DNA from: an uncultured Bacilli bacterium
GTDB taxonomy: Bacteria > Bacillota_I > Bacilli_A > RF39 > UBA660
DNA length: 30,410 nucleotides
Direction: 5' to 3'
NCBI GenBank assembly: GCA_944364005.1
Contig: CALVVW010000010.1
Span: 1 to 30,410, forward strand
Shown: one piece after another, positions 23,872 through 30,410 of the stretch
Layout of the letters: each line of letters begins with the position of its first letter
Numbering within the stretch: position 1 is the first letter of the stretch
Notes under the pieces: model-generated
What the model was told of the DNA's origin: nothing
Database searches by the model: none
What the model saw: only the letters and a program-made list of their open reading frames with translations
Program-made: the position numbers and the translations under genes

Positions 23872-25002
23872 CTAATCATCTAAAAATATTGCATAATATT
23901 CCTCAAAAGAAATATCATTTTCATAAATATAAGTAGCTATTTTCTTACCGACATAACGATAATGCCATGGTTCTGCTCGAAATCCTGTAATCGCTTCATA
24001 CTTAGAAGGAAATCTTTGAATAAATCCATATTTATGAGCATTTTCTTGAATCCAGTCATATTCAGGAGACTCGGCAAAAATATTAGAATTCCTACTACCA
24101 ATATCAAAAGATAATCCCGTCTGATGTTCAGAAAAGCCAGGTTGAGCTACATAGTTTTTTACATAATTATCTCCATATAACTCCCGATAACTATCACATA
24201 AATCCACTTGATCTTGATAACTGCGATAACTAGAATTAATAACTAAGTCATAACCATCTTTTTTAGCAGCTTTATACATAGAAATAAAAGCATTAACAGC
24301 AATTCTTGCACCAGCCTGAGTATCATCTGCAGCATACTTAGAATCAACAGAAACTAAATCTTCAGGTTCATAATCTTCTGTCAAAGATCGATGTTTGTTT
24401 ACTAGCATATCTATACTATACTTGGATACAATAATAGGATCAGCATAATCCTCTTTATCCATATCTAAGTTAACAGCAAGTACAGTTGTCTCATCATCTT
24501 CCCCTGTCTCATTAGAATAATCAACATATCTATCATAATTACGAAGTTTAGCATAAGGAACACTAAAAAACTCTTCTAAGTAATTAATCTTATCTCTTTC
24601 AGCAAAAAGGGTAACATCCTTATCATTACCATGAGCTAATATCATAGAAATATTATCATTACTATATCCCTTCTCAATCAAAGTATTAATATTTCTAATT
24701 AAATGCTTTTGATTTTGATAATCAATTTTAGAGTACTGATCACAATATTTTTCTTTATAATCATCACTTTCAAAAGCTGCATTTAATGTCTTATTCTTAC
24801 CAACTGAAAGTACATATTCTTTCTTAAAAGAAAATAAAATCTTTCTACTTGCTTCTTTACTATATCCCAGACTAGTTAAGGAATGAATCTGTACAGAATA
24901 AAAAATATATATAGCTAAAATAGCACAAAAAACTACTCCTATAACTTTTAATTTTTGAAGAACAGACTTCTTTAATTTTATTTTTTTCTTCACTAGCATC
25001 AC
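23872..25002 (-). CDS. membrane-anchored D-alanyl-D-alanine carboxypeptidase (VanY/M15B type)
   Basis: A protein of about 372-376 aa with a basic N-terminus, one membrane helix (about 17-37) and a long external part. The C-terminal peptidase has the M15 zinc motifs SEHQTGLSFDIG (SxHxxGxxxD) and EPWHYRYVG with the final ligand His, plus SYRSYQDQ, so the active site looks intact. It trims the terminal D-Ala from peptidoglycan stem peptides outside the membrane. Residues about 40-140 hold two similar helical units (LGYSKEASRKILFSF and KGYSNDNISMILAHG) that are not part of the peptidase. The reading frame opens GTG ATG CTA GTG: the later GTG at 24990 lies 8 bases after AGG of AGGTGAT and is a likely start. 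An extended -10 lies at 25014-25019. Divergent from the patatin gene. Confidence 0.93.
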   Translation of the reverse strand: MMLVKKKIKLKKSVLQKLKVIGVVFCAILAIYIFYSVQIHSLTSLGYSKEASRKILFSFKKEYVLSVGKNKTLNAAFESDDYKEKYCDQYSKIDYQNQKHLIRNINTLIEKGYSNDNISMILAHGNDKDVTLFAERDKINYLEEFFSVPYAKLRNYDRYVDYSNETGEDDETTVLAVNLDMDKEDYADPIIVSKYSIDMLVNKHRSLTEDYEPEDLVSVDSKYAADDTQAGARIAVNAFISMYKAAKKDGYDLVINSSYRSYQDQVDLCDSYRELYGDNYVKNYVAQPGFSEHQTGLSFDIGSRNSNIFAESPEYDWIQENAHKYGFIQRFPSKYEAITGFRAEPWHYRYVGKKIATYIYENDISFEEYYAIFLDD

Positions 25003-25013
25003 CTACTATCATA

Positions 25014-25019
25014 AGTATA
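25014..25019 (-). promoter_or_regulatory. extended -10 promoter of the VanY-type gene
   Basis: TGATATACT on the minus strand: -10 TATACT with TGn. No good -35 is seen at 16-18 bp. Confidence 0.5.
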
Positions 25020-25028
25020 TCATAGAAA

Positions 25029-25057
25029 TTGTAAATTGATATATTTTATGCTATAAT
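25029..25057 (+). promoter_or_regulatory. promoter of the patatin-radical SAM operon
   Basis: -35 TTGTAA (25029-25034), 17-bp spacer, -10 TATAAT (25052-25057) with TGC before it. The transcript start near 25064 rules out the upstream in-frame ATG at 25060. Confidence 0.8.
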
Positions 25058-25083
25058 AAATGAGCAAAAAAGGTAGGTATATT

Positions 25084-26247
25084 ATGAAAGCATTAGTATT
25101 ATCAGGAGGAGGCTCTAAAGGCGCTTATCAAATAGGTGCTTGGAAAGCTTTAAAAAAATTACACATAAAATTTGATATTGTAACAGGTACTTCTGTAGGA
25201 GCCTTAAATGGTGCTTTAATAACTCAAAAAAGTTATAGAAAAGCAATAAAATTATGGAAAAAACTAAACTTAAAAGTATTGTTTGGAGAAAATGCAATAG
25301 AAAGTAAAAAGAATTTAGACGTTATAAAAATGTATGGTAATAACTTTATAAAACATGGTGGCATGGAAGTAAAAGAATTAGAAGAGTTAATAGAAAGAGA
25401 AATTAACTATAAAAAATTATTAAAATCAAAAATTAATTATGGTCTAATCACTTTCAATCTAACAACAAAAAAACCAATTGCCATTACTAAAAAAGAAATA
25501 CCAGAAGATTTAATTGGAGATTACTTAATGGCATCAGCATCTTGTTACCCTGCTTTTAAGCAAAAAGAAATCAAAGGAGAAAAATATATTGATGGAGGAA
25601 TATATGATAATTTACCAATTAATCTAGCCTTAGATTTAGGAGCAACAGAAATTATTGCTATAGACCTATCTGCTCCAGGTTTTAATAAAAAGCCTAAACA
25701 AAAAGTACCAACTATAAAAATAAAACCAAATAATAAACTAACTAATTTCCTAAACTTCTATGAAGAAGGAGCAAAAAGAAATATGCAATTAGGATATAAC
25801 GATACTATGAAAAAATTTGGTAAATTAGAAGGACATAAATATACTTTTAAAAAAGGAAGTTTAGAAAAAAACAAGAAAAAGAACTTAGAAACATTTCAAT
25901 ATATCTTTGAAGACACTATTAATAGTAAAAGAACCTTAGAAACATTTCAAAATATAATTAATATTTCTCCAACCACACCAGAAAAAATGATAAATAAAAT
26001 ACTGTTAAAACTAATAGAAAGTCTAGGAAAAGATTTTAACTTAGAAGAAACTAAAATCTATTCAATGAATAAATTCAATAGACTACTATTAAAAGGATTA
26101 AAACAAAATAACACAAAAGAAATAACACAAATAAGAATAATGATTGAAGAAATAAAAAGCAAGAAAAAAAACTTAAAAAGAAAAGCTTTATTAAATCCTT
26201 GGCGTTTCCTAAAAGCCTTATATTTATATACAATTAGCGAGGTGTAA
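25084..26247 (+). CDS. patatin-like phospholipase
   Basis: A 387-aa serine lipid acyl hydrolase. The start is the ATG at 25084 (MKALVLSGGGSKGAYQIGAW), supported by AGGTAGG and by the promoter just upstream. The oxyanion loop is GGGSKG at residues 8-13, the nucleophile elbow GTSVG near 37-41, and the catalytic Asp is in DGGIYDN near 175-181, so the Ser-Asp dyad is complete. The patatin domain ends near 240. The remaining 150 residues are lysine-rich and helical. Likely acts on membrane phospholipids from the cytoplasmic side. It is one base away from the radical SAM gene, so they are co-transcribed. Confidence 0.94.
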   Translation: MKALVLSGGGSKGAYQIGAWKALKKLHIKFDIVTGTSVGALNGALITQKSYRKAIKLWKKLNLKVLFGENAIESKKNLDVIKMYGNNFIKHGGMEVKELEELIEREINYKKLLKSKINYGLITFNLTTKKPIAITKKEIPEDLIGDYLMASASCYPAFKQKEIKGEKYIDGGIYDNLPINLALDLGATEIIAIDLSAPGFNKKPKQKVPTIKIKPNNKLTNFLNFYEEGAKRNMQLGYNDTMKKFGKLEGHKYTFKKGSLEKNKKKNLETFQYIFEDTINSKRTLETFQNIINISPTTPEKMINKILLKLIESLGKDFNLEETKIYSMNKFNRLLLKGLKQNNTKEITQIRIMIEEIKSKKKNLKRKALLNPWRFLKALYLYTISEV

Positions 26248-26248
26248 G

Positions 26249-27193
26249 ATGAATAATTTTACTTATACAAACTCAAACAAACGTTATCATACTCTAGATT
26301 ATTATTATAAACAAAAATTTAACTCTAAAGTATTTAAAATTAGTTTAAATGCTGGTTTTAGTTGTCCTAATATCGACGGAACAGTAGGATATGGTGGCTG
26401 TATTTATTGTTCAAAAACAGGTAGTGGAGAATTTGCAGGTAATAAAGAGGACTCTATAAAAACACAATTTGAAACAGTAAAAGAAATGATGCTAAAAAAA
26501 TGGCCAGAAGGAAAATTTATAGGTTATTTTCAAGCAAGAACGAATACATATGCAGATGTAAATACATTAAAGAAATTATATGAAACAGTATTATCTTTTG
26601 ATAATGTCATTGGACTAAATATTGCAACAAGACCAGACGCAATTACAGAAGAATGTCTTGATTACTTAGAAGAATTAAATAAAAAGACTTATTTAACTAT
26701 AGAATTAGGATTACAAACTACGAATGAAAAAACAGCCAAATTAATTAATAGATGTCATACATTAACATGTTTTGAAGAAATGGTAAAAAAATTAAGAAAA
26801 AGAAATATCGATGTAGTCGTTCACATCATAAACGGCCTTCCTTATGAAACTAAAGAAGACATGTTAAACACAGTAAAATATCTAAATAACTTAGATATCC
26901 AAGGAATAAAAATACACATGCTAAGTATCTTAAAAGATACAGCGTTAGAAAAATTATACCAAAAAAAACATTTTAAAGTACTATCAAAAGAAGAATATAT
27001 TGATATTGTCATAAATCAATTAGAATTATTAAGACCAGAAATTGTAATACATAGAATTACTGGAGATCCTAAAATAGAAGATTTAGTAGAACCTACTTGG
27101 TTAATAAAGAAATTCTGCGTATTAAATGATATAGATAAAGAAATGGTAAAAAGAAATACTTACCAAGGAAAAAAAGCACAAAAAAAGGATTAA
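26249..27193 (+). CDS. TIGR01212-family radical SAM protein (YhcC-like)
   Basis: A 314-aa radical SAM enzyme. The [4Fe-4S] ligands are in CPNIDGTVGYGGCIYC, a Cx11CxxC spacing that marks the YhcC/TIGR01212 family. GYFQARTNTYAD near 90-101, GLNIATRPDAI near 124-134 and TIELGLQTTNEKT near 150-162 follow the family pattern. GIKIHMLSILKDT appears in the second half. GAGGTG precedes the ATG, one base after the patatin stop. The biochemical substrate of the family is not established. Ends at a shared terminator. Confidence 0.95.
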   Translation: MNNFTYTNSNKRYHTLDYYYKQKFNSKVFKISLNAGFSCPNIDGTVGYGGCIYCSKTGSGEFAGNKEDSIKTQFETVKEMMLKKWPEGKFIGYFQARTNTYADVNTLKKLYETVLSFDNVIGLNIATRPDAITEECLDYLEELNKKTYLTIELGLQTTNEKTAKLINRCHTLTCFEEMVKKLRKRNIDVVVHIINGLPYETKEDMLNTVKYLNNLDIQGIKIHMLSILKDTALEKLYQKKHFKVLSKEEYIDIVINQLELLRPEIVIHRITGDPKIEDLVEPTWLIKKFCVLNDIDKEMVKRNTYQGKKAQKKD

Positions 27194-27208
27194 TTAAAAT
27201 CCTTTTTT
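27183..27208. terminator. bidirectional terminator between radical SAM and SPFH genes
   Basis: AAAAGGATT and AATCCTTTT flank a short AATTAA loop, with an A-run on one side and a T-run on the other, so it can serve both converging genes. It overlaps the radical SAM stop codon. Confidence 0.82.
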
Positions 27209-28172
27209 ATATTTTATCAGCCGGTTTTTCTACTGGTCTTGGAACAGGCTTAGGACCTGGTTTTGGACCTGGTTTTTCAACTGGACCATCTACCATTTCA
27301 TGAAGTGTAGTACCTAATGTTGCTAAATTTTGAAGTTCACTTGGAACAATAATCTTAGTCGCATGACCATTAGCAACATCAACCATAGCTTCATAGCTCT
27401 TAAGTTTTAAAACTGCTTCATCCATACCAACATCTTTAATCAAACGTAATCCTTGAGCAGTAGCTTCTTGAATTTTAATAATAGATTGAGCTTCTCCTTC
27501 TGCTTCTTTAATTTTGGCCTCTTTAGCAGCTTCTGCTCTTAATACAGTACTTTCTTTTTCACCTTCAGCAATCAAAATTTGACTTTTCTTCTCACCTTCG
27601 GCTCTAAGAATAGCCTCACGTCTTTCACGTTCAGCACGCATTTGTTTTTCCATAGCTTCTTGAATATCACGAGGTGGTAAAATATTTTTTACTTCTACAC
27701 GATGAACTTTAATTCCCCAGGCATCTGTTGCTTCATCCAAAATACTACGCATTTTAGTATTAATAACATCACGACTAGTTAAAGTCTCATCAAGCTCTAA
27801 ATCACCAATAATATTACGAAGTGTAGTAGCTGTTAAATTTTCAATGGCACTAATTGGATTCTCAACACCATAAGTATATAACTTAGGATCTGTAATCTGA
27901 TAATAAACAACAGTATCAATTTGCATAGTAACATTATCTTTTGTAATAACAGGCTGAGGAGCAAAATCCTTAACCATTTCTTTTAAACTAACACAACTTG
28001 CCACTCTATCTAAAATAGGAACAACATAATGTAGACCTGTTTGCATCGTTCTATGATATGCACCTAATCTTTCAATAACATATGCTTTTGATTGTGATAC
28101 AATCTTAACCCCAGCAACAACTACTAATAAAAGTATAACTAAAATAATCAATAACCAAAACCCAAAATTCAT
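27207..28172 (-). CDS. SPFH/band-7 domain protein (QmcA/paraslipin-like)
   Basis: A 321-aa membrane protein: one N-terminal helix (about 4-25), then the SPFH domain starting SKAYVIERLGAYHRTMQTGL and including DNVTMQIDTVVYYQITDPKL and NIIGDLELDETLTSRD. A long Ala/Glu-rich coiled coil follows (RAEGEKKSQILIAEGEKEST, roughly 185-245). The tail has Pro-Gly-Lys repeats (GPKPGPKPVPRP). Such proteins form membrane rings or microdomain scaffolds. The gene directly follows nfeD with a one-base overlap (TAATG), the standard SPFH-NfeD pairing. The proline-rich tail is unusual in this family. Confidence 0.95.
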   Translation of the reverse strand: MNFGFWLLIILVILLLVVVAGVKIVSQSKAYVIERLGAYHRTMQTGLHYVVPILDRVASCVSLKEMVKDFAPQPVITKDNVTMQIDTVVYYQITDPKLYTYGVENPISAIENLTATTLRNIIGDLELDETLTSRDVINTKMRSILDEATDAWGIKVHRVEVKNILPPRDIQEAMEKQMRAERERREAILRAEGEKKSQILIAEGEKESTVLRAEAAKEAKIKEAEGEAQSIIKIQEATAQGLRLIKDVGMDEAVLKLKSYEAMVDVANGHATKIIVPSELQNLATLGTTLHEMVDGPVEKPGPKPGPKPVPRPVEKPADKI

Positions 28173-28609
28173 TACTTCTCCTCCTCTTTTTTGACAATTA
28201 ATTTTACGCCATCTATTGAATCAACAACTACTTTATCCCCGACATGAAAAGTATCTTCACTAACAGCAGTCCACACATTGCCAAAAATTTCTACTTCACC
28301 ATAATGATTTGGTTTAATTTCTTTAATAACTTCTGCTTTCCTACCAATAACTCTATCTAAATTTGTAGGAATAGGTTTTCTATTCTTCTTTGCTCTTCTC
28401 ACCATAGGTAAAGTAACAAATAATGCAACAACACTAACTACAACAAAAACCAAAAGTTGCCATAAAACAGAATCCGTAAAAAATGAAGTAATAAATGCTG
28501 CAACAGCTCCAATGGCAAACCAAATAGATACTAAATTAACTGTTGCTAATTCAATAAATAATAGTACTAAAAATAGTATAATCCAATAAATAGACATAAA
28601 ACTCATCAC
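28172..28609 (-). CDS. NfeD family membrane protein
   Basis: A 141-145-aa short-form NfeD protein without the protease domain. Three hydrophobic helices (about 6-25, 27-45 and 48-68) are followed by a basic stretch (RRAKKNRKP) and a C-terminal OB-fold: IGRKAEVIKEI, GEVEIFGNVWTAVSED, GDKVVVDSIDGVKLIVKK. It partners with the SPFH protein downstream. The reading frame opens with GTG ATG inside AAGGTGATG. The ATG at 28597 (MSIYWIILF) is better spaced from that ribosome binding site and from the promoter at 28619-28647. Confidence 0.94.
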   Translation of the reverse strand: MMSFMSIYWIILFLVLLFIELATVNLVSIWFAIGAVAAFITSFFTDSVLWQLLVFVVVSVVALFVTLPMVRRAKKNRKPIPTNLDRVIGRKAEVIKEIKPNHYGEVEIFGNVWTAVSEDTFHVGDKVVVDSIDGVKLIVKKEEEK

Positions 28610-28618
28610 CTTACTTAA

Positions 28619-28647
28619 ATTATATGCTATTAAAATACTTTTTTCAA
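28619..28647 (-). promoter_or_regulatory. promoter of the nfeD-SPFH operon
   Basis: -35 TTGAAA (28642-28647), 17-bp spacer, -10 TATAAT (28619-28624). Confidence 0.8.
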
Positions 28648-28657
28648 CAACTTTTTC

Positions 28658-28686
28658 TTGTTTTAAAAAACAACTTATATTATAAT
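28658..28686 (+). promoter_or_regulatory. promoter of the Ig-like repeat protein gene
   Basis: -35 TTGTTT (28658-28663), 17-bp spacer, -10 TATAAT (28681-28686). Divergent from the nfeD promoter. Confidence 0.7.
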
Positions 28687-28711
28687 TATTTTAAAGATAG
28701 GGGTAGAAAAA

Positions 28712-29452
28712 ATGTTAAAAAATACTACATATAAACAAAGAACAATTATTATAGTTACTCTTATGTTATGGTCCGCTGTTTTCATAGGAAGTGGAATCAC
28801 TATGCAAATGATGGATAAACCAAAAACCAAGACTAAAACAGAACTAAAAATAACACAAAAAAGAGTAGCTAACATGAAAAGTAATGAAATACTTCTAAAA
28901 AGTATGTCACAAGAAATTAATCAACCATTAAGTATGAATGTAAAAGATTACTTAGAAAATGTAGATGATATTGATAATACAATACTAAATGAATTAAAAC
29001 TAGATACATCTATGGTAAATGTAAATCAAGCTGGAACCTATACCTATACAGTGACATATCAAAAGAAAACGTTTAATGGAACTTTTGAAATAAAAGAAAA
29101 GCCATTACCAGATATGGTATTAACATTAAAAAATCTAAACTTAGAATTAGGTTCTGCTCTATCTACAGACATCCAAACTTATATCACAGAAACATTAACG
29201 GATGAAGTAAAACCAAATGTAAAATTAGATTTAACTAATGTAAACACTGCTCAAGCAGGAAACTATCAATATACAGTTACATATAATGGAAGACTTTATA
29301 CTGGAAATATTACAATATATGAACCACAAAAAACAGAACAAAAAGATCCATATGAACAGCAAAAAAAAGATTGTGAAACTACAGGAGGTAGTTGGAACAG
29401 TTCATCAAATACATGTATAAAATCAGATAATCAACAAACAAGCGACAAATAA
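28712..29452 (+). CDS. membrane-anchored protein with two Ig-like repeats
   Basis: A 246-aa protein with a short cytoplasmic start, one membrane helix (about 11-32) and an external part. Two related repeats of about 65 residues follow. The first ends VNQAGTYTYTVTYQKKTFNG and the second VNTAQAGNYQYTVTYNGRLY, each with the AG-x-Y-x-Y-T-V-T-Y strand of bacterial Ig-like (DUF5011/Big-type) domains. The C-terminus is Gln/Lys-rich and ends with a Cys pair in CETTGGSWNSSSNTC, which could form a disulfide outside the membrane. AGGGG precedes the ATG. No sortase motif or enzyme domain is seen. Probably a surface structural or adhesion protein. Confidence 0.82.
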   Translation: MLKNTTYKQRTIIIVTLMLWSAVFIGSGITMQMMDKPKTKTKTELKITQKRVANMKSNEILLKSMSQEINQPLSMNVKDYLENVDDIDNTILNELKLDTSMVNVNQAGTYTYTVTYQKKTFNGTFEIKEKPLPDMVLTLKNLNLELGSALSTDIQTYITETLTDEVKPNVKLDLTNVNTAQAGNYQYTVTYNGRLYTGNITIYEPQKTEQKDPYEQQKKDCETTGGSWNSSSNTCIKSDNQQTSDK

Positions 29453-29476
29453 AAAAGAGCATTGCTCTTTTTTTTT
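29453..29476. terminator. bidirectional terminator between Ig-like gene and fhs
   Basis: AAAAGAGC and GCTCTTTT form the stem, with A-run before and T-run after, directly at the stop codons of both converging genes. Confidence 0.85.
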
Positions 29477-30410
29477 AACTTAATCCAACAATTTCATTAT
29501 CGATTAAATCAATTTTTTCATAATTAGGATGTTTAGGCAATCCTGGCATTCTTAAAATATCACCAAAGAAAACCGTAATAAATCCAGCACCATGATACAG
29601 TTCAATATCACGAACATAAATAGAATAATTCGTTGGATTCCCTAATTTTTTAGCATCGTCTGATAAGGAATATTGAGTTTTTGCTCCACATATAGGAAGA
29701 TAAGATAGATTGTTTTTTTCTAAAATAGATATTTTATTTAGTGCTTCCTCGCTATACTCTACTTTATTAGCATGATAAATTTCCGTTGCTAATTTATAAA
29801 TCTTATCATAAATACTATCATTATCATCATAAAGATAATGAAAATCACCTGGTATGGTTAATGCTTTTTCTACTGCCAAAGCTAAAGGTATAGCCCCTTC
29901 TCCCCCGTTACGATAAGCCGTACTAACAGCTACTAAAATATCTTTTTCTCTACACCAGTCGATAACGACTTGTTGTTCTAAAGAAGTATCTGAATCATAA
30001 GCATTTAAACAAACAACAATAGGAACACCAAATTTTTCTAAATTAGAAACATGAGCCTCCAAATTACAAATTCCTGCTCTAACAGCATCTACATTTTCTA
30101 CTAATATATTTTCCTTAGTAACTCCTGCATTATACTTTAAAGCCTTAATCGTTGCAACTAAAACAATACAATCTGGAGAAAGAGAAGCTTTACGACATTT
30201 AATATCTAAAAATTTTTCTGCTCCCAAATCAGAACCAAACCCTGCCTCAGTAATTACATAATCACCTAAAGAAAGTCCTAGCTTTGTCGCAACAATACTA
30301 TTACAACCATGAGCAATATTAGCAAAAGGACCTCCATGAATAATAGCAGGCGTATGCTCCAAAGTCTGAACTAAATTAGGATAAAAGGCATCTTTCAACA
30401 AAGTTACTAA
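29475..30410 (-). CDS. fhs: formate--tetrahydrofolate ligase, C-terminal part
   Basis: The last 312 codons of the enzyme. The frame is open to the right edge, and about 245 N-terminal residues lie outside the window. Family marks include LVTLKDAFYPNLVQTLEHTP at the edge, HGGPFANIAHGCNS, and GDYVITEAGFGSDLGAEKF, all characteristic and with normal spacing. GLPKHPNYEKIDLID follows the family pattern at the C-terminus. The enzyme uses ATP and formate to make 10-formyl-tetrahydrofolate for purine and formyl-methionine synthesis. The TTG at 30399-30401 is internal and not a start. Confidence 0.97.
   Translation of the reverse strand, partial: LVTLLKDAFYPNLVQTLEHTPAIIHGGPFANIAHGCNSIVATKLGLSLGDYVITEAGFGSDLGAEKFLDIKCRKASLSPDCIVLVATIKALKYNAGVTKENILVENVDAVRAGICNLEAHVSNLEKFGVPIVVCLNAYDSDTSLEQQVVIDWCREKDILVAVSTAYRNGGEGAIPLALAVEKALTIPGDFHYLYDDNDSIYDKIYKLATEIYHANKVEYSEEALNKISILEKNNLSYLPICGAKTQYSLSDDAKKLGNPTNYSIYVRDIELYHGAGFITVFFGDILRMPGLPKHPNYEKIDLIDNEIVGLS

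Noticed and set aside
1..30410. CRISPR array, tRNA or rRNA gene, insertion sequence or prophage
   Set aside because: No regularly spaced repeats, no cloverleaf or rRNA sequence, no transposase or terminal inverted repeats were seen on reading both strands.

Overview
The window is AT-rich chromosomal DNA from a low-GC Gram-positive bacterium (Bacillota/Bacilli-like). The signs are two T-box leaders on aminoacyl-tRNA synthetase operons, strong AGGAGG/AGGTGAT ribosome binding sites, TTG and GTG starts, sigma-A type promoters, two FemX/MurM-type peptidoglycan aminoacyltransferases, a MurJ/YtgP-type flippase, a VanY-type carboxypeptidase, YtxG/YtxH-like proteins and a Cse60-like small protein. TGA is used as a stop (for example at the ends of the 69-aa and YtxG-like genes) and TGG as Trp, so the standard bacterial code applies. 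A recently sequenced, perhaps uncultured, gut-type Bacilli lineage would fit, but the species cannot be named from the sequence. No rRNA, tRNA, CRISPR array, insertion sequence or phage module was seen.

Layout. 1-2281: histidine phosphatase (cut by the window edge), tyrS, and a Tyr T-box leader. Between T-box and tyrS lies an overlooked 51-codon ORF with a TTG start that overlaps tyrS by ATGA. 2282-5812: a beta-propeller-like protein, then an envelope operon (lipoprotein, acidic disordered protein, YtxG-like, YtxH-like). 5869-9872: trmB, a 69-aa proline-rich/coiled-coil protein, two tandem FemX genes and an unknown 121-aa protein. 9912-14797: a lipid II flippase, two related unknown proteins in an overlapping pair, and a 58-aa Cse60-like gene. 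14857-18214: a PHP-domain phosphoesterase, a broken gene with two frameshifts and one nonsense codon, and an MtrA/DUF4346-like plus thymidylate-synthase-like fusion. 18351-21330: leuS and a 118-aa membrane protein under a Leu T-box. 21366-27193: GH31 glycosidase, VanY-type peptidase, patatin phospholipase and a TIGR01212 radical SAM protein. 27207-30410: SPFH/NfeD pair, an Ig-like-repeat anchored protein, and the C-terminal part of formate-tetrahydrofolate ligase.

Shared themes are translation (tyrS, leuS, trmB, T-boxes), cell-wall building and remodelling (FemX pair, MurJ, VanY, YtxGH operon) and membrane maintenance (SPFH/NfeD, patatin). The least conventional items are the MtrA-TS fusion, the disrupted gene beside it, the paralogous pair behind the Cse60-like gene, and the tyrosine-rich small ORF in the tyrS leader.
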